Below are positions 1 to 8,243 of a stretch of 64,000 nucleotides of DNA, in pieces. Both the position numbers and the translations under genes were made by a program. This stretch comes from Halolactibacillus alkaliphilus (GTDB lineage: Bacteria > Bacillota > Bacilli > Bacillales > Amphibacillaceae): assembly GCF_900115465.1 (NCBI RefSeq), contig NZ_FOWN01000003.1, forward strand, positions 62,001-126,000. The letters run 5' to 3'. The number at the start of each line of letters is the position of its first letter. Positions within the stretch are counted from its first letter, which is position 1. The notes under the pieces were generated by a model. The model was not told where the DNA came from and searched no databases. It saw only the letters and a list, made by a program, of their open reading frames with translations.

Positions 1-2319
1 TATACGTCTATTTGCCGAGGCATCAAACCACGTTGTACTTCCTGCCCACAACAACGTCTGATCATTATGACCAAACGGTACAACACTCATCCACTCATCT
101 GGATTGTTTGCGCCAAAAAACACTGTCGTATGTTGCGTAAGTGCATAAGGTTTAACAAACAAACTTATTGTATAACTCGGTGTAGAAATAAGGCCATCAT
201 TTAATCTTAAACCAGCTGTTCCGTCGAGAAAAACAGCTTGATTTGTAACCCCTTCTTTAAAGGCAACAGCATCACCTTCTATATCAATCCTCTCAGCCAT
301 TGGCTGAAGCGCTGTATGATTACCTGTCTGATCACTAAGGTCCCCATCAAACGCATAATGGGCAATTATGGTCGCTTCTTTTACCCCAACAATCGTCACA
401 TCAAACGTTTTTTCAACCACTTCACCCTCATGCGTAATAGTTGCTACCAAGGTTACCTCAACATCTTCACCATCTCTTCTTACAACTTCACCATCTGTCG
501 ATAAGACGCTTGGGTGACTAGATTCCCAAGTAATGGTCGTATCATAAATAGCTTCTGTTTTAAGCGTTACATCACCCGTTACTTCACTAGGTACCGTTAA
601 GTCATTGGCAATGTCTACGGCAATCTCTTTTGCCTCTCGCGTTTCTTCAATCGCTTGTACTCCCCAAATTGAGACACCCGTTTCTGATAAAGCTGTAAAA
701 CTTAATGTACCTTGTTTATTCAATTCATCCCATACTTCAACAAATACACCATCGTACGTGACGTCATTGATTGTAATGGTCGCATAATAACCATCTTTTT
801 GCCACATTCCATCAATAGCACCTGTAATTGTCCCATCGGTATGAAGTTCAATTTTTGTACTTTCTTTTACCACATCCGAGCTATCTTTCCCATGATTGAT
901 ATACTTATAAGTTCCGGCAATATCCTGTTCTGTTATCTCATTATTCAATACTTCTCCAGCGTAACGTTTCGGCGCAACAACACCCCAGTCATGTTTATTC
1001 ATAAACATCTGGTGAATACGCATTTGAAAGCTCTCCCCCTGATTCGGGAAGCGCGTATGAAAAACAAGGAACTGCTGACCGGTATCCGGGTCTGTATACA
1101 CCGAGTTATGCCCTGGAGACATGTAACCCTGACCCGGACCAAACCCCGGCTCATGACTGTCCCTTAAGAAGAGAAAGTTCCCCATTAATTTATTGCCGAA
1201 CTGTGTATTCGATTGATTTGGAGGTAAGACCGCCGGTGCCCCCGCCGCATCAATATACGGACCCATCGGATCGGCTGATTTAAACTGGCGCATATGATAA
1301 CCACCATCAGCACCTAACCAACCATAAGTCACATAGAGATAATAGAAGCCTGTTTCTGGATTATATTCAATATAAGGCCCCTCACCAGATTCATAATAAC
1401 CCCCTGAAATTTTTGTTCCAAAGTAACGGTCAATCATTCGACCATCATCTGTTTCTCCATCTGCTTTTGGATACATCACAGCACCGGTTTCTTTATCTAA
1501 TTCAAGAATAAAAATACCACCCGACCACGACCCATAAGTCATATACAACTGACCCTCTGTGTCAAAGAAAACATTCGCATCTATTGCATTGGGATAATGG
1601 CGGTTATTAAAGCTACCATCGGCATTAAACCAAGCCTCATTCACATCTGAAATCTTACCGTCTGCGATAAGGGCGTTTAAGTGTGTATTTTTCCACTGCT
1701 TATTGACATCACTGTTTTCATCATATACCTCATTTTCAGTAAATCCTGAATAAACCAATGTATCCACATAACGATAAGGCCCTTCAATGTCTTTTGATAC
1801 CGCAAAGCCAATCGCAGAACGCACATAAGTTGATGATGCACTATAGTGCATCATAAATGCCCCTGTTGTACCATCATCATTGATGTAGTGTTCATTCCAA
1901 AATATATCTGGTGCCCAGACAGCAAAACCACCTGATGCATCGGCATCATCTTCACCTGCCCATAAAAAGGACGTCTGTAAATTCTCTGATAAATCTCCAT
2001 ATAAGACATTTCCTGGTGTCGTATAACCATTTGAAAAGCGCTCCCAACTCATTAAATCAGATGATTTAGCTGCTTCGATATGTGTTCCAAAAACATAAAA
2101 TGCATCATCGACTTTAATTATCGACGGATCATGTACGGACACATCTTTATACGTCGGTTCTGAAAGTGTGCTCGCAAATACTTCTGATTGTTTTTCATCC
2201 GACACCCCATTCTCATTGGTTCGCGCATCATTATTCTCTTGCCTTATCCCTTGATATATAATAATCACCAATGCGATAACTAATAAAGTTATCATTATTA
2301 TCCAAGCTTTTCTTTTCAT
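1..2319 (-). CDS. GH43 endo-1,5-alpha-L-arabinanase, membrane-anchored (3' end beyond window)
   Basis: Reading from ATG at 2319 (GAGGAG upstream), the frame stays open for 773 codons to the window edge. Residues 5-22 are a hydrophobic signal anchor with no lipobox cysteine. The five-blade GH43 domain spans about residues 55-450, with the expected acids at Asp64 (VHDPSI), Asp247 (NAIDANV) and Glu313 (ESGEGPYI). After it come a small beta domain typical of the C-terminal part of AbnB-like arabinanases, an atrophied bacterial Ig-like domain (about 585-650) and the start of a LamG/ConA-like domain (from about 665). By family it should hydrolyse arabinan side chains of pectin at the cell surface. 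A cre-like site lies upstream. Arabinanase rather than xylosidase is favoured by the domain order; exact specificity is inferred. Confidence 0.82.
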   Translation of the reverse strand, partial: MKRKAWIIMITLLVIALVIIIYQGIRQENNDARTNENGVSDEKQSEVFASTLSEPTYKDVSVHDPSIIKVDDAFYVFGTHIEAAKSSDLMSWERFSNGYTTPGNVLYGDLSENLQTSFLWAGEDDADASGGFAVWAPDIFWNEHYINDDGTTGAFMMHYSASSTYVRSAIGFAVSKDIEGPYRYVDTLVYSGFTENEVYDENSDVNKQWKNTHLNALIADGKISDVNEAWFNADGSFNNRHYPNAIDANVFFDTEGQLYMTYGSWSGGIFILELDKETGAVMYPKADGETDDGRMIDRYFGTKISGGYYESGEGPYIEYNPETGFYYLYVTYGWLGADGGYHMRQFKSADPMGPYIDAAGAPAVLPPNQSNTQFGNKLMGNFLFLRDSHEPGFGPGQGYMSPGHNSVYTDPDTGQQFLVFHTRFPNQGESFQMRIHQMFMNKHDWGVVAPKRYAGEVLNNEITEQDIAGTYKYINHGKDSSDVVKESTKIELHTDGTITGAIDGMWQKDGYYATITINDVTYDGVFVEVWDELNKQGTLSFTALSETGVSIWGVQAIEETREAKEIAVDIANDLTVPSEVTGDVTLKTEAIYDTTITWESSHPSVLSTDGEVVRRDGEDVEVTLVATITHEGEVVEKTFDVTIVGVKEATIIAHYAFDGDLSDQTGNHTALQPMAERIDIEGDAVAFKEGVTNQAVFLDGTAGLRLNDGLISTPSYTISLFVKPYALTQHTTVFFGANNPDEWMSVVPFGHNDQTLLWAGSTTWFDASANRRI

Positions 2320-2356
2320 TTCATCACTCCTCTTCATTTACTTGTACTTACATTTT

Positions 2357-2370
2357 ATAAAGCGTTTTCA
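2357..2370. promoter_or_regulatory. cre-like site upstream of GH43 gene
   Basis: Read on the minus strand the site is TGAAAACGCTTTAT. It matches the cre consensus TGWNANCGNTNWCA except at the last two bases. It lies 38 bases upstream of the GH43 start, which fits catabolite repression by CcpA. A second weaker match (TGTCAACGTTTGAA) lies just upstream at about 2375-2388. Confidence 0.5.
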
Positions 2371-2448
2371 TTTTTGTCAACGTTTGAACGCACAAGTTCG
2401 CCTCGATAACAATTTAATCTATTGGTCTCCATTTAAAAAAGCTCAACA

Positions 2449-2484
2449 AAAAACTCTACACCTCAAAAAAGGCATAGAGTTTGT
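2449..2484 (-). terminator. Rho-independent terminator of serC
   Basis: On the minus strand, just after the serC stop, the arms AAACTCTA and TAGAGTTT enclose a short loop and are followed by a T run. Confidence 0.7.
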
Positions 2485-2492
2485 CATAAAAA

Positions 2493-3584
2493 TTATTGAT
2501 TATTTTGATCGAATTCTTTAATAAAGTCAACGAGCGCTTGTACACCTTCTAAAGGCATTGCGTTGTATATACTTGCGCGCATGCCACCAGTTGAGCGGTG
2601 ACCTTTAAGCGTGACTAAGCCACGTTCTGATGCTTCTTTAAGGAATTTCTTTTCTAGCGCTTCATCACCTGTTTTTGAAATGAACGGCACGTTCATCCAA
2701 GAACGGTCACGATCTTTAATTGTTGCCTCAAATAAAATAGAGTGATCAATAGCATCATACAATAGATTAGCTTTTTGTTCATTTAATTCCGCCATTTTTT
2801 CTAACCCGCCGACGTCATCTTTTAACCAATCAAAGACAAGCTTTGCCATATAAATAGCAAACGTTGGTGGTGTATTGTAAATAGAGTGGGCTTTTTTGTG
2901 TACTTGGTAATCTAACATTGTCGGCACATTCTCTGGCGCATGTCCGATTAAATCGTCACGTACAATAACGACCGTCATACCAGCCGGTCCAATGTTCTTT
3001 TGTGCTCCGGCGTAAATTAAACCGTAGTCTGTCACATCAATTAATTCAGAGAGAATATTTGATGACATATCAGCAACAATTGGAATATCCCCTGTATCAG
3101 GTAATTCATAGAAACAGGTACCTTCGATAGTATTATTTGTTGTGATATGCACATAATCCGCTTCCGGGTCAATCATATCACGTGTGACTTTCGGAATGTG
3201 TGAAAGATCAGCGCCATGTGAATTGGCAATTACACGCGGTGTACCATATTTTTTTGCTTCTTCGTACGCTTTTTGTGACCACGTACCCGTAATCACATAG
3301 TCCGCTTTTTTATTTTTAATCATCAAGTTCATTGGCACCATCGCAAACTGCGTTGACGCTCCCCCTTGTAAAAATAAAACCGTATAATTATCAGGAATAT
3401 TCATTAATTCACGTAATGTTTTCTCTGCATCTTGGATAATATCCATAAATAATTTGGAACGGTGACTCAATTCCATTACTGACATGCCGGAGCCTTTATA
3501 ATTAGATAGCTCTACCTCTGCTTTTTTTAATACACTTTTCGGTAATGTCGATGGTCCTGCTGAAAAGTTATAAACTGGATTCAT
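2493..3584 (-). CDS. serC: phosphoserine aminotransferase SerC
   Basis: PLP-dependent class V aminotransferase that converts 3-phosphohydroxypyruvate and glutamate to phosphoserine, the second step of serine synthesis. It begins with the family signature YNFSAGPSTLP and carries the PLP lysine in AGAQKNIGPAG and the motif HRSTGGMRAS near the C terminus. I chose ATG 3584 (363 aa, the usual family length) because AGGTG precedes it at normal spacing; an upstream GTG at 3596 would add four residues but has a poor ribosome site. No serA or serB is adjacent. The gene is monocistronic with its own terminator. Confidence 0.93.
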   Translation of the reverse strand: MNPVYNFSAGPSTLPKSVLKKAEVELSNYKGSGMSVMELSHRSKLFMDIIQDAEKTLRELMNIPDNYTVLFLQGGASTQFAMVPMNLMIKNKKADYVITGTWSQKAYEEAKKYGTPRVIANSHGADLSHIPKVTRDMIDPEADYVHITTNNTIEGTCFYELPDTGDIPIVADMSSNILSELIDVTDYGLIYAGAQKNIGPAGMTVVIVRDDLIGHAPENVPTMLDYQVHKKAHSIYNTPPTFAIYMAKLVFDWLKDDVGGLEKMAELNEQKANLLYDAIDHSILFEATIKDRDRSWMNVPFISKTGDEALEKKFLKEASERGLVTLKGHRSTGGMRASIYNAMPLEGVQALVDFIKEFDQNNQ

Positions 3585-3638
3585 AAATTTAACCACACCT
3601 ATTCTTTTAGTTTTTTTACCATCTTTCTTTTATACTAA

Positions 3639-3656
3639 AATAAGGTCCCCCTTATT
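3639..3656 (-). other. inverted repeat in serC leader
   Basis: AATAAGG and CCTTATT flank four bases upstream of serC and are followed on the minus strand by TTTTAG. It could be a weak attenuator or an operator. There is no T-box or riboswitch signature. Confidence 0.25.
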
Positions 3657-3767
3657 CTTTCACAAACAAAAATCAAGCTCAGTTTTATGCGAGTCTACTC
3701 GACTCATTGTAACAAAAAACAGTCATTTCTTCAAGTGAATATTCTCAAAATTAGCACAATTGGCAAG

Positions 3768-3784
3768 TGTGAAACTTTTTCACA
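3768..3784. promoter_or_regulatory. inverted repeat TGTGAA-N5-TTCACA upstream of HAD gene
   Basis: Six-base arms TGTGAA and TTCACA are separated by five bases. The arms match Rex and Crp/Fnr half-sites, but those regulators normally use a four-base (Rex) or six-base (TGTGA arms) gap, so the spacing is off by one. A possible -10 (TAGAAT, 3800-3805) follows. Confidence 0.3.
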
Positions 3785-3854
3785 TTTATTGTTTTATGTT
3801 AGAATAATTTTAGACAAATAGCAAATAACTGACCAAAAGAAAGAAGGGATAACG

Positions 3855-4571
3855 ATGACACCACAGATTTCCACTGTTATTTTTGATGTTGATGACACAC
3901 TTTACGATCAAATATTTCCTTTTAGACAAGCACTGATCGACATATTCAATCACCCTTTCACAACCGAGGAGATTGAGCGGCTGTACTTTTTAAGCAGAAA
4001 ATATAGTGATGATGTATTTGAAGATGAGCAAAGCGGGAAAATAACGACAGAAGATTTACAAGTCTATCGCATCACCCAGTCAATGAAAGATATCGGCCAA
4101 GCCATCTCTAAAACAGATGCCTTAATGTTTCAAGCGCGTTATCTCTACTATCAACATCACATCACTTTAATACCTGAAGTGGAAGAGTTACTCAATTTTT
4201 TAACTAAGAAGGACGTGACTTTAGGGATTTTAACAAACGGGAATAAAGAGCATCAGCAAATGAAAATAACCCAATTAGGTGTTGATCGGTGGATATCAAA
4301 AAATCATCAATTCATCTCTGGCGCCTTACCATTTCAAAAGCCTGACCAAGCCGTATTTAAACACATTGAAAATGCACTTAACCTTAATAAAGACACAACC
4401 TATTATGTAGGTGATGCCTATATCAATGACGTATTAGGTGCTAAGAGCGCTGACTTTCATGTCGTTTGGTTTAACCAGCGCAACAGAGCCCCTGAAGGTG
4501 ATGTGTTACCAGACTACACCGCAACGACACCCGAAGCGTTGTTGCAGTATTTTAAAGCGAACATCAGCTGA
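3855..4571 (+). CDS. HAD-superfamily hydrolase (YjjG/nucleotidase-like)
   Basis: A 238-residue subfamily IA haloacid dehalogenase-like phosphatase. Motif I is DVDDTLYD near residue 11, motif II is LTNGN, motif III lysine lies in FQKPDQAVF and motif IV is GDAYINDVLGA. A helical cap domain lies between motifs I and II. Relatives dephosphorylate pyrimidine 5'-nucleotides, phosphoglycolate or small sugar phosphates; the substrate here cannot be told from sequence. It has a good RBS (AAGAAGGG), is transcribed divergently from serC and ends inside a perfect palindrome. Confidence 0.85.
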   Translation: MTPQISTVIFDVDDTLYDQIFPFRQALIDIFNHPFTTEEIERLYFLSRKYSDDVFEDEQSGKITTEDLQVYRITQSMKDIGQAISKTDALMFQARYLYYQHHITLIPEVEELLNFLTKKDVTLGILTNGNKEHQQMKITQLGVDRWISKNHQFISGALPFQKPDQAVFKHIENALNLNKDTTYYVGDAYINDVLGAKSADFHVVWFNQRNRAPEGDVLPDYTATTPEALLQYFKANIS

Positions 4572-4580
4572 TGTTCGCTT
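4555..4580 (+). terminator. 26-bp perfect palindrome over the HAD stop codon
   Basis: Two 13-base arms (AAGCGAACATCAG and its exact complement) meet without a spacer, and the TGA stop lies inside the right arm. Only a weak T-rich stretch follows, so its role as a terminator is plausible but not certain. Confidence 0.5.
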
Positions 4581-4848
4581 GACTACTTTCTCATTCACTT
4601 TAATCATATTCTCTTCTCGGCTACTTTTACACCAACCTCTAAAAAAGTAACTGTCAATATGGTGGTGATTACAAGCACTTGCCATGCGCCAACCGTATGA
4701 ATAAGTGGTAACGCACGCCATACATCGACTATTTACTCCGTCAGTAAAAATCACTTATCGCTACAAAACTGAAACCAATCACATGAGCTGTCAATTCTTT
4801 ACCTCAAAACAACACCTATAATTGTCTATTCCACCGGATTGTTAGGAG

Positions 4849-5397
4849 TTAGTCCGTCGATAGTAAACTCATTAAATGTAAGTCTAAGTAATCCCCGTTA
4901 AAAAACCTCGCATCTCGCATCGTGCCTTCATCTTTAAAGCCTGCTTTTTGATATAGCCATCGAGCTTTTTGATTGTTACTTAAAACATATAATGAAAGTC
5001 GGTGATAACCTAATGTGTCAAATATGTAACGCTTCATTTCCTCCATCAACAATAAGCCATAGCCTTTATTTCTACTTTCTGAACGGATAAAAATCCGGTT
5101 AAGAAACGCGGAACGGTTTAATCCATCCATGTCAGCGACTTGAATGTGGCCGATTTTTTCATTTGTTGCGGTTTCAATGATTGTAAATAATTTAACTGGT
5201 AACGTCTTTTCTGCTGCTGATTTTGCATATTGATCTAACTGAGAGGTTGTTACTGGCAACTTAAATGTCCGCCCTGCCCAACTATACATATCAGCCTCAG
5301 TTGCCTCTTTGTGCCAGCCAATAAACGCTTGATAATCTGATGGTTCAAATGGTTTTAAATGAATCACCCTACCCACCCTTTCCTTTTCTTTTTTCAT
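4849..5397 (-). CDS. GNAT-family N-acetyltransferase
   Basis: A 182-residue RimJ/RimL-type acetyl-CoA-dependent N-acetyltransferase. The fold is recognised from the IHLKPFEPSDYQAF start, the acetyl-CoA binding loop RNKGYGLLLMEEMKRY and the C-terminal LYVLSNNQKARWLYQKAGF block. It probably acetylates a protein N terminus or a small amine; the substrate is unknown. ATG 5397 has AAGGA at good spacing; an internal GTG start before IHLKPF is also possible because GGAAAGGG precedes it. The gene stands alone, downstream of and in the same direction as the GH2 gene, but separated from it by a hairpin. Confidence 0.82.
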   Translation of the reverse strand: MKKEKERVGRVIHLKPFEPSDYQAFIGWHKEATEADMYSWAGRTFKLPVTTSQLDQYAKSAAEKTLPVKLFTIIETATNEKIGHIQVADMDGLNRSAFLNRIFIRSESRNKGYGLLLMEEMKRYIFDTLGYHRLSLYVLSNNQKARWLYQKAGFKDEGTMRDARFFNGDYLDLHLMSLLSTD

Positions 5398-5430
5398 ACA
5401 CGATCCTTACTGAATAGTCTAGCATAACTA

Positions 5431-5474
5431 AAAGGCGAAAGCCTACCCAACAGTGTCACTTCCGCCTTTTTTAA
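5431..5474 (-). terminator. terminator after GH2 gene
   Basis: On the minus strand AAAAGGCGGAAG pairs with CTTTCGCCTTTT (one mismatch) and is followed by AGTT. It closes the beta-mannosidase transcript. Confidence 0.65.
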
Positions 5475-5496
5475 TGTCGCGTTAATTGATTAACGA

Positions 5497-7992
5497 TCAC
5501 ACGATAAACGATGCCATCCCTTTGGCATCAACCTTGATAAGCTGATGCACATCTGCCGGATAGAACACAACCTCTTTCACTTCATTTGGCAACAAATCAA
5601 AGTAATTGGCTGAAAAATGACCATCGATTGACGCTTCTAAACGTACCGCCTTTTGAAACACTTCAGAAGATACATGGTACACGTAAGGTTTAATCTTCTG
5701 AACCATAACAGCTCCCTCTTTTAAAGGTAATGCTTTTGTTTTAACAAAATAGTGTCGGTTCGTTACGTCAATCGCTTGACTCAATCCTTTAAAAGTCACC
5801 GTCAGCACAACGTCTTTATGATTAACTCCCTCTAATAACGTGACGTAATTATACGTTTTAAGACAAGCACTTGAGTATTGATCAAGCGTGATTGGTAAAT
5901 GATCAATGAAATGCACCGCACCATCTATCGACGTTAAACTTACGATAAGTTCACCTGATATGGCCTCACCATCGTTAATACCGTGAATCATCACATTGTC
6001 ACCCTCTTGACTCATAACAAGCCACTGTCTTTGGTAACTTTCTTTCACTTGGTAATGAAGAGCCTTATAACGACCGAAATAATCAATGCTTGACCAAGAA
6101 GCTACCGGCCAGCAGTCATTAAGTTGCCAGTACAACGTCCCCATACAATAGGGCATTGCTTTCCTATGTGCTTCAATCGCTTGTTTAATCGCTTCTTGTT
6201 GGAGCACTTGACTTAAATATAGGTACCCTTCAAAATCTTTCGGCTTTGGTAAAGCTTCTGACATATAAGTCTCAATTAAGTGATTCCCGTCGCCGTTCTT
6301 TTGATGATGCAACATATATTGCGAATCAATGGCATAATCCTTTTCTGTTAAAAATGTATCAATCGTTCGTTTCTCTGGGAATGACTGAAAACCATATTCA
6401 CTCATAAAGCGACCAACGTTGTCGTGATAGGCTTCAAATGGCTTTTTCCCATGCCATACATCCCAGTAATGTACATCACCCGCATTTGAAGCGGTGAATG
6501 CATGGCGGCTTGCGTCTTCTATTTCCAAGCGAAGCGGTGAACTGGACCAATAGTCTTCGGTTGTATATGTCGCCACTGTTTCCTTTAAAACGCCATGGAA
6601 AACCTTTTGATAATCCGACCAAATTTTCTCACGTTCAACATTACTAAAAGGCTTTTTCCAACCCCAACCACCATCTTCTTCGTAATGTGCCCATGCTGCA
6701 TCCATTTCATTATTACCGCACCACAGGGCAATAGATGGATGGTGACGCAAGCGTTTGACTTGATCAATGGCTTCTTGTTTTACATTGGCTACAAAGGTTT
6801 CATCCCCTGGATACATGCTGCAAGCAAACATGAAGTCTTGCCATACCAAAATCCCTTCCTCATCACATTTTTCATAAAAAACGTCCATTTCATAAATGCC
6901 ACCACCCCACACCCGAAGCATATTCATCCCCGCAAAAAGCGCCGCATCTATTTCATTTTGATACCTTTGATCTGTCACTTCACTCACAAAGCTGTCATTC
7001 GGTATATGGTTAGCACCCTTAATAAATAAAGGCTGATTATTTAACTCAAAATAAAATGAGGTACCTAATTGGTCTTTATCCGTGATAAGTCGAACTTTTC
7101 TTAACCCCGTCTTTAATTGTTTCTGCGCTATTAATCGTTTTTCATCTCGCACACTCAACGTAAATGTATACATATAAGGCTCACCTAAGTCATGGGTATA
7201 CCAGCGTTTCGGTTGTTTTATTGTCACCGGTAAAGTGATTGTTTGATGGCCTTCTTCTACTTCATATGTCTTTTCAATTCGATAAGATTCCGTGTGAAGT
7301 GTAAAGGTATAAACCCCTGAATGCGCTACGTTAAACGCCATTTCTACTTCACCAATGGCTTCATGCTCTTCCACAGTCGTCATCCGAATATATAGATCCT
7401 CTATTATGAGCTCCTCATATATCTTTAATTCTACTGGCTTATAAATGCCTGAGGTCACAAACCTTGGCCCCCAGTCCCAACCATAATGAAATGGCGCTTT
7501 ACGTGCAAAGATACTTAGCTTCTTATCACCTAATCCCCCCATGGCACTATCATCATTCACTGCAGGTAATTGATAGCCAAGTGCATGAAGCTTCGGCAAA
7601 TCCATCTGAATCGGTGATTTAAAGACGATGCGTAGCCTATTTTCACCTCGTGCGACTAAATGACGGATGGGCAACTTATAGATGCGAAACATATTCGCTG
7701 TCTTTTGCACTAAAACATCATTCAAATAAATATCAGCATACGTATCAAGCCCATGAAAAATCAGCACCATTTGTTTTACTAACATCTCCTCAGTCACGTG
7801 GAGTGTCGTTTCATAACACCAATCGACTTTATCAATCCACTGCAAGTCTTTCTCATGATCTCCGTAAAACGGATCGACAATCAGCTTATTTTTCAGCAAG
7901 TCCGTATGAACACACCCTGGTACATACGCTGGGTACCACTCCTTTTCCCCCATTTGTTTAAATCGCCATTTTTCCAACATCAACTTTTCCAT
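5497..7992 (-). CDS. GH2 beta-mannosidase (cytoplasmic)
   Basis: An 831-residue family 2 glycosidase with the whole domain set: sugar-binding jelly roll (about 1-190), Ig-like domain (190-300) and TIM barrel (300-620), then C-terminal beta domains. Acid/base Glu429 is in CGNNEMDAAW and the nucleophile Glu532 in SEYGFQSFPE; WGGGIYEMDVFYEKCDEEGI is typical of beta-mannosidases rather than beta-galactosidases. There is no signal peptide, so it trims mannooligosaccharides to mannose in the cytoplasm. Length is normal. It is divergent from the GH36 alpha-galactosidase and shares its control region with it. Confidence 0.92.
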   Translation of the reverse strand: MEKLMLEKWRFKQMGEKEWYPAYVPGCVHTDLLKNKLIVDPFYGDHEKDLQWIDKVDWCYETTLHVTEEMLVKQMVLIFHGLDTYADIYLNDVLVQKTANMFRIYKLPIRHLVARGENRLRIVFKSPIQMDLPKLHALGYQLPAVNDDSAMGGLGDKKLSIFARKAPFHYGWDWGPRFVTSGIYKPVELKIYEELIIEDLYIRMTTVEEHEAIGEVEMAFNVAHSGVYTFTLHTESYRIEKTYEVEEGHQTITLPVTIKQPKRWYTHDLGEPYMYTFTLSVRDEKRLIAQKQLKTGLRKVRLITDKDQLGTSFYFELNNQPLFIKGANHIPNDSFVSEVTDQRYQNEIDAALFAGMNMLRVWGGGIYEMDVFYEKCDEEGILVWQDFMFACSMYPGDETFVANVKQEAIDQVKRLRHHPSIALWCGNNEMDAAWAHYEEDGGWGWKKPFSNVEREKIWSDYQKVFHGVLKETVATYTTEDYWSSSPLRLEIEDASRHAFTASNAGDVHYWDVWHGKKPFEAYHDNVGRFMSEYGFQSFPEKRTIDTFLTEKDYAIDSQYMLHHQKNGDGNHLIETYMSEALPKPKDFEGYLYLSQVLQQEAIKQAIEAHRKAMPYCMGTLYWQLNDCWPVASWSSIDYFGRYKALHYQVKESYQRQWLVMSQEGDNVMIHGINDGEAISGELIVSLTSIDGAVHFIDHLPITLDQYSSACLKTYNYVTLLEGVNHKDVVLTVTFKGLSQAIDVTNRHYFVKTKALPLKEGAVMVQKIKPYVYHVSSEVFQKAVRLEASIDGHFSANYFDLLPNEVKEVVFYPADVHQLIKVDAKGMASFIV

Positions 7993-8013
7993 TTAAAAAA
8001 CCTCTTTTCTATT

Positions 8014-8029
8014 ACTTATATCGTTAGTT
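8014..8029. promoter_or_regulatory. candidate LacI-type operator, GH2 promoter side
   Basis: ACTTATATCGTTAGTT contains the core TATCGTTA, which is also found in the ROK-kinase upstream site. It is a weaker member of the palindrome series described for this locus. Confidence 0.4.
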
Positions 8030-8138
8030 TTTTTAAAAAAAATTAACTTTCATAAAATATCACCTAAATGAAAACACTCTCTCTTTTTTCACAAAAAACC
8101 TTTACCCTTCCCTAACTTAATCACTAATAAAATCTTGT

Positions 8139-8152
8139 GTATAGCGTTTTCA
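8139..8152. promoter_or_regulatory. cre-like site in GH2/GH36 divergent region
   Basis: GTATAGCGTTTTCA fits the cre consensus at all fixed positions except the first two. It is placed between the divergent glycosidase genes. Confidence 0.4.
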
Positions 8153-8202
8153 AATTAAGCCTAGCCATTTAATTATCACTATGTTAAAATAATCAAAAAG
8201 AA

Positions 8203-8218
8203 ACTTTATCGATAACTT
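8203..8218. promoter_or_regulatory. candidate LacI-type operator, GH36 promoter
   Basis: ACTTTATCGATAACTT has a palindromic core TTATCGATAA, and its right half is the exact complement of AAGTTATC. It lies 25 bases upstream of the GH36 start, a place suited to repression. Confidence 0.6.
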
Positions 8219-8243
8219 AAAAATAACTTTATGAGGTGATTAT

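Noticed and set aside
238-1167. Plus-strand open frames at the window start
   Set aside because: They are shadows of the minus-strand GH43 gene, which is open through the whole stretch with good codon use and catalytic motifs.
3600-3660. T-box or riboswitch in the serC leader
   Set aside because: No specifier or AGGGTGGNACCGCG-like box is present; only a short inverted repeat is seen.
4506-4754. Minus-strand open frame after the HAD gene
   Set aside because: No ribosome site; it runs through the palindrome and into the HAD coding region; composition is not protein-like.
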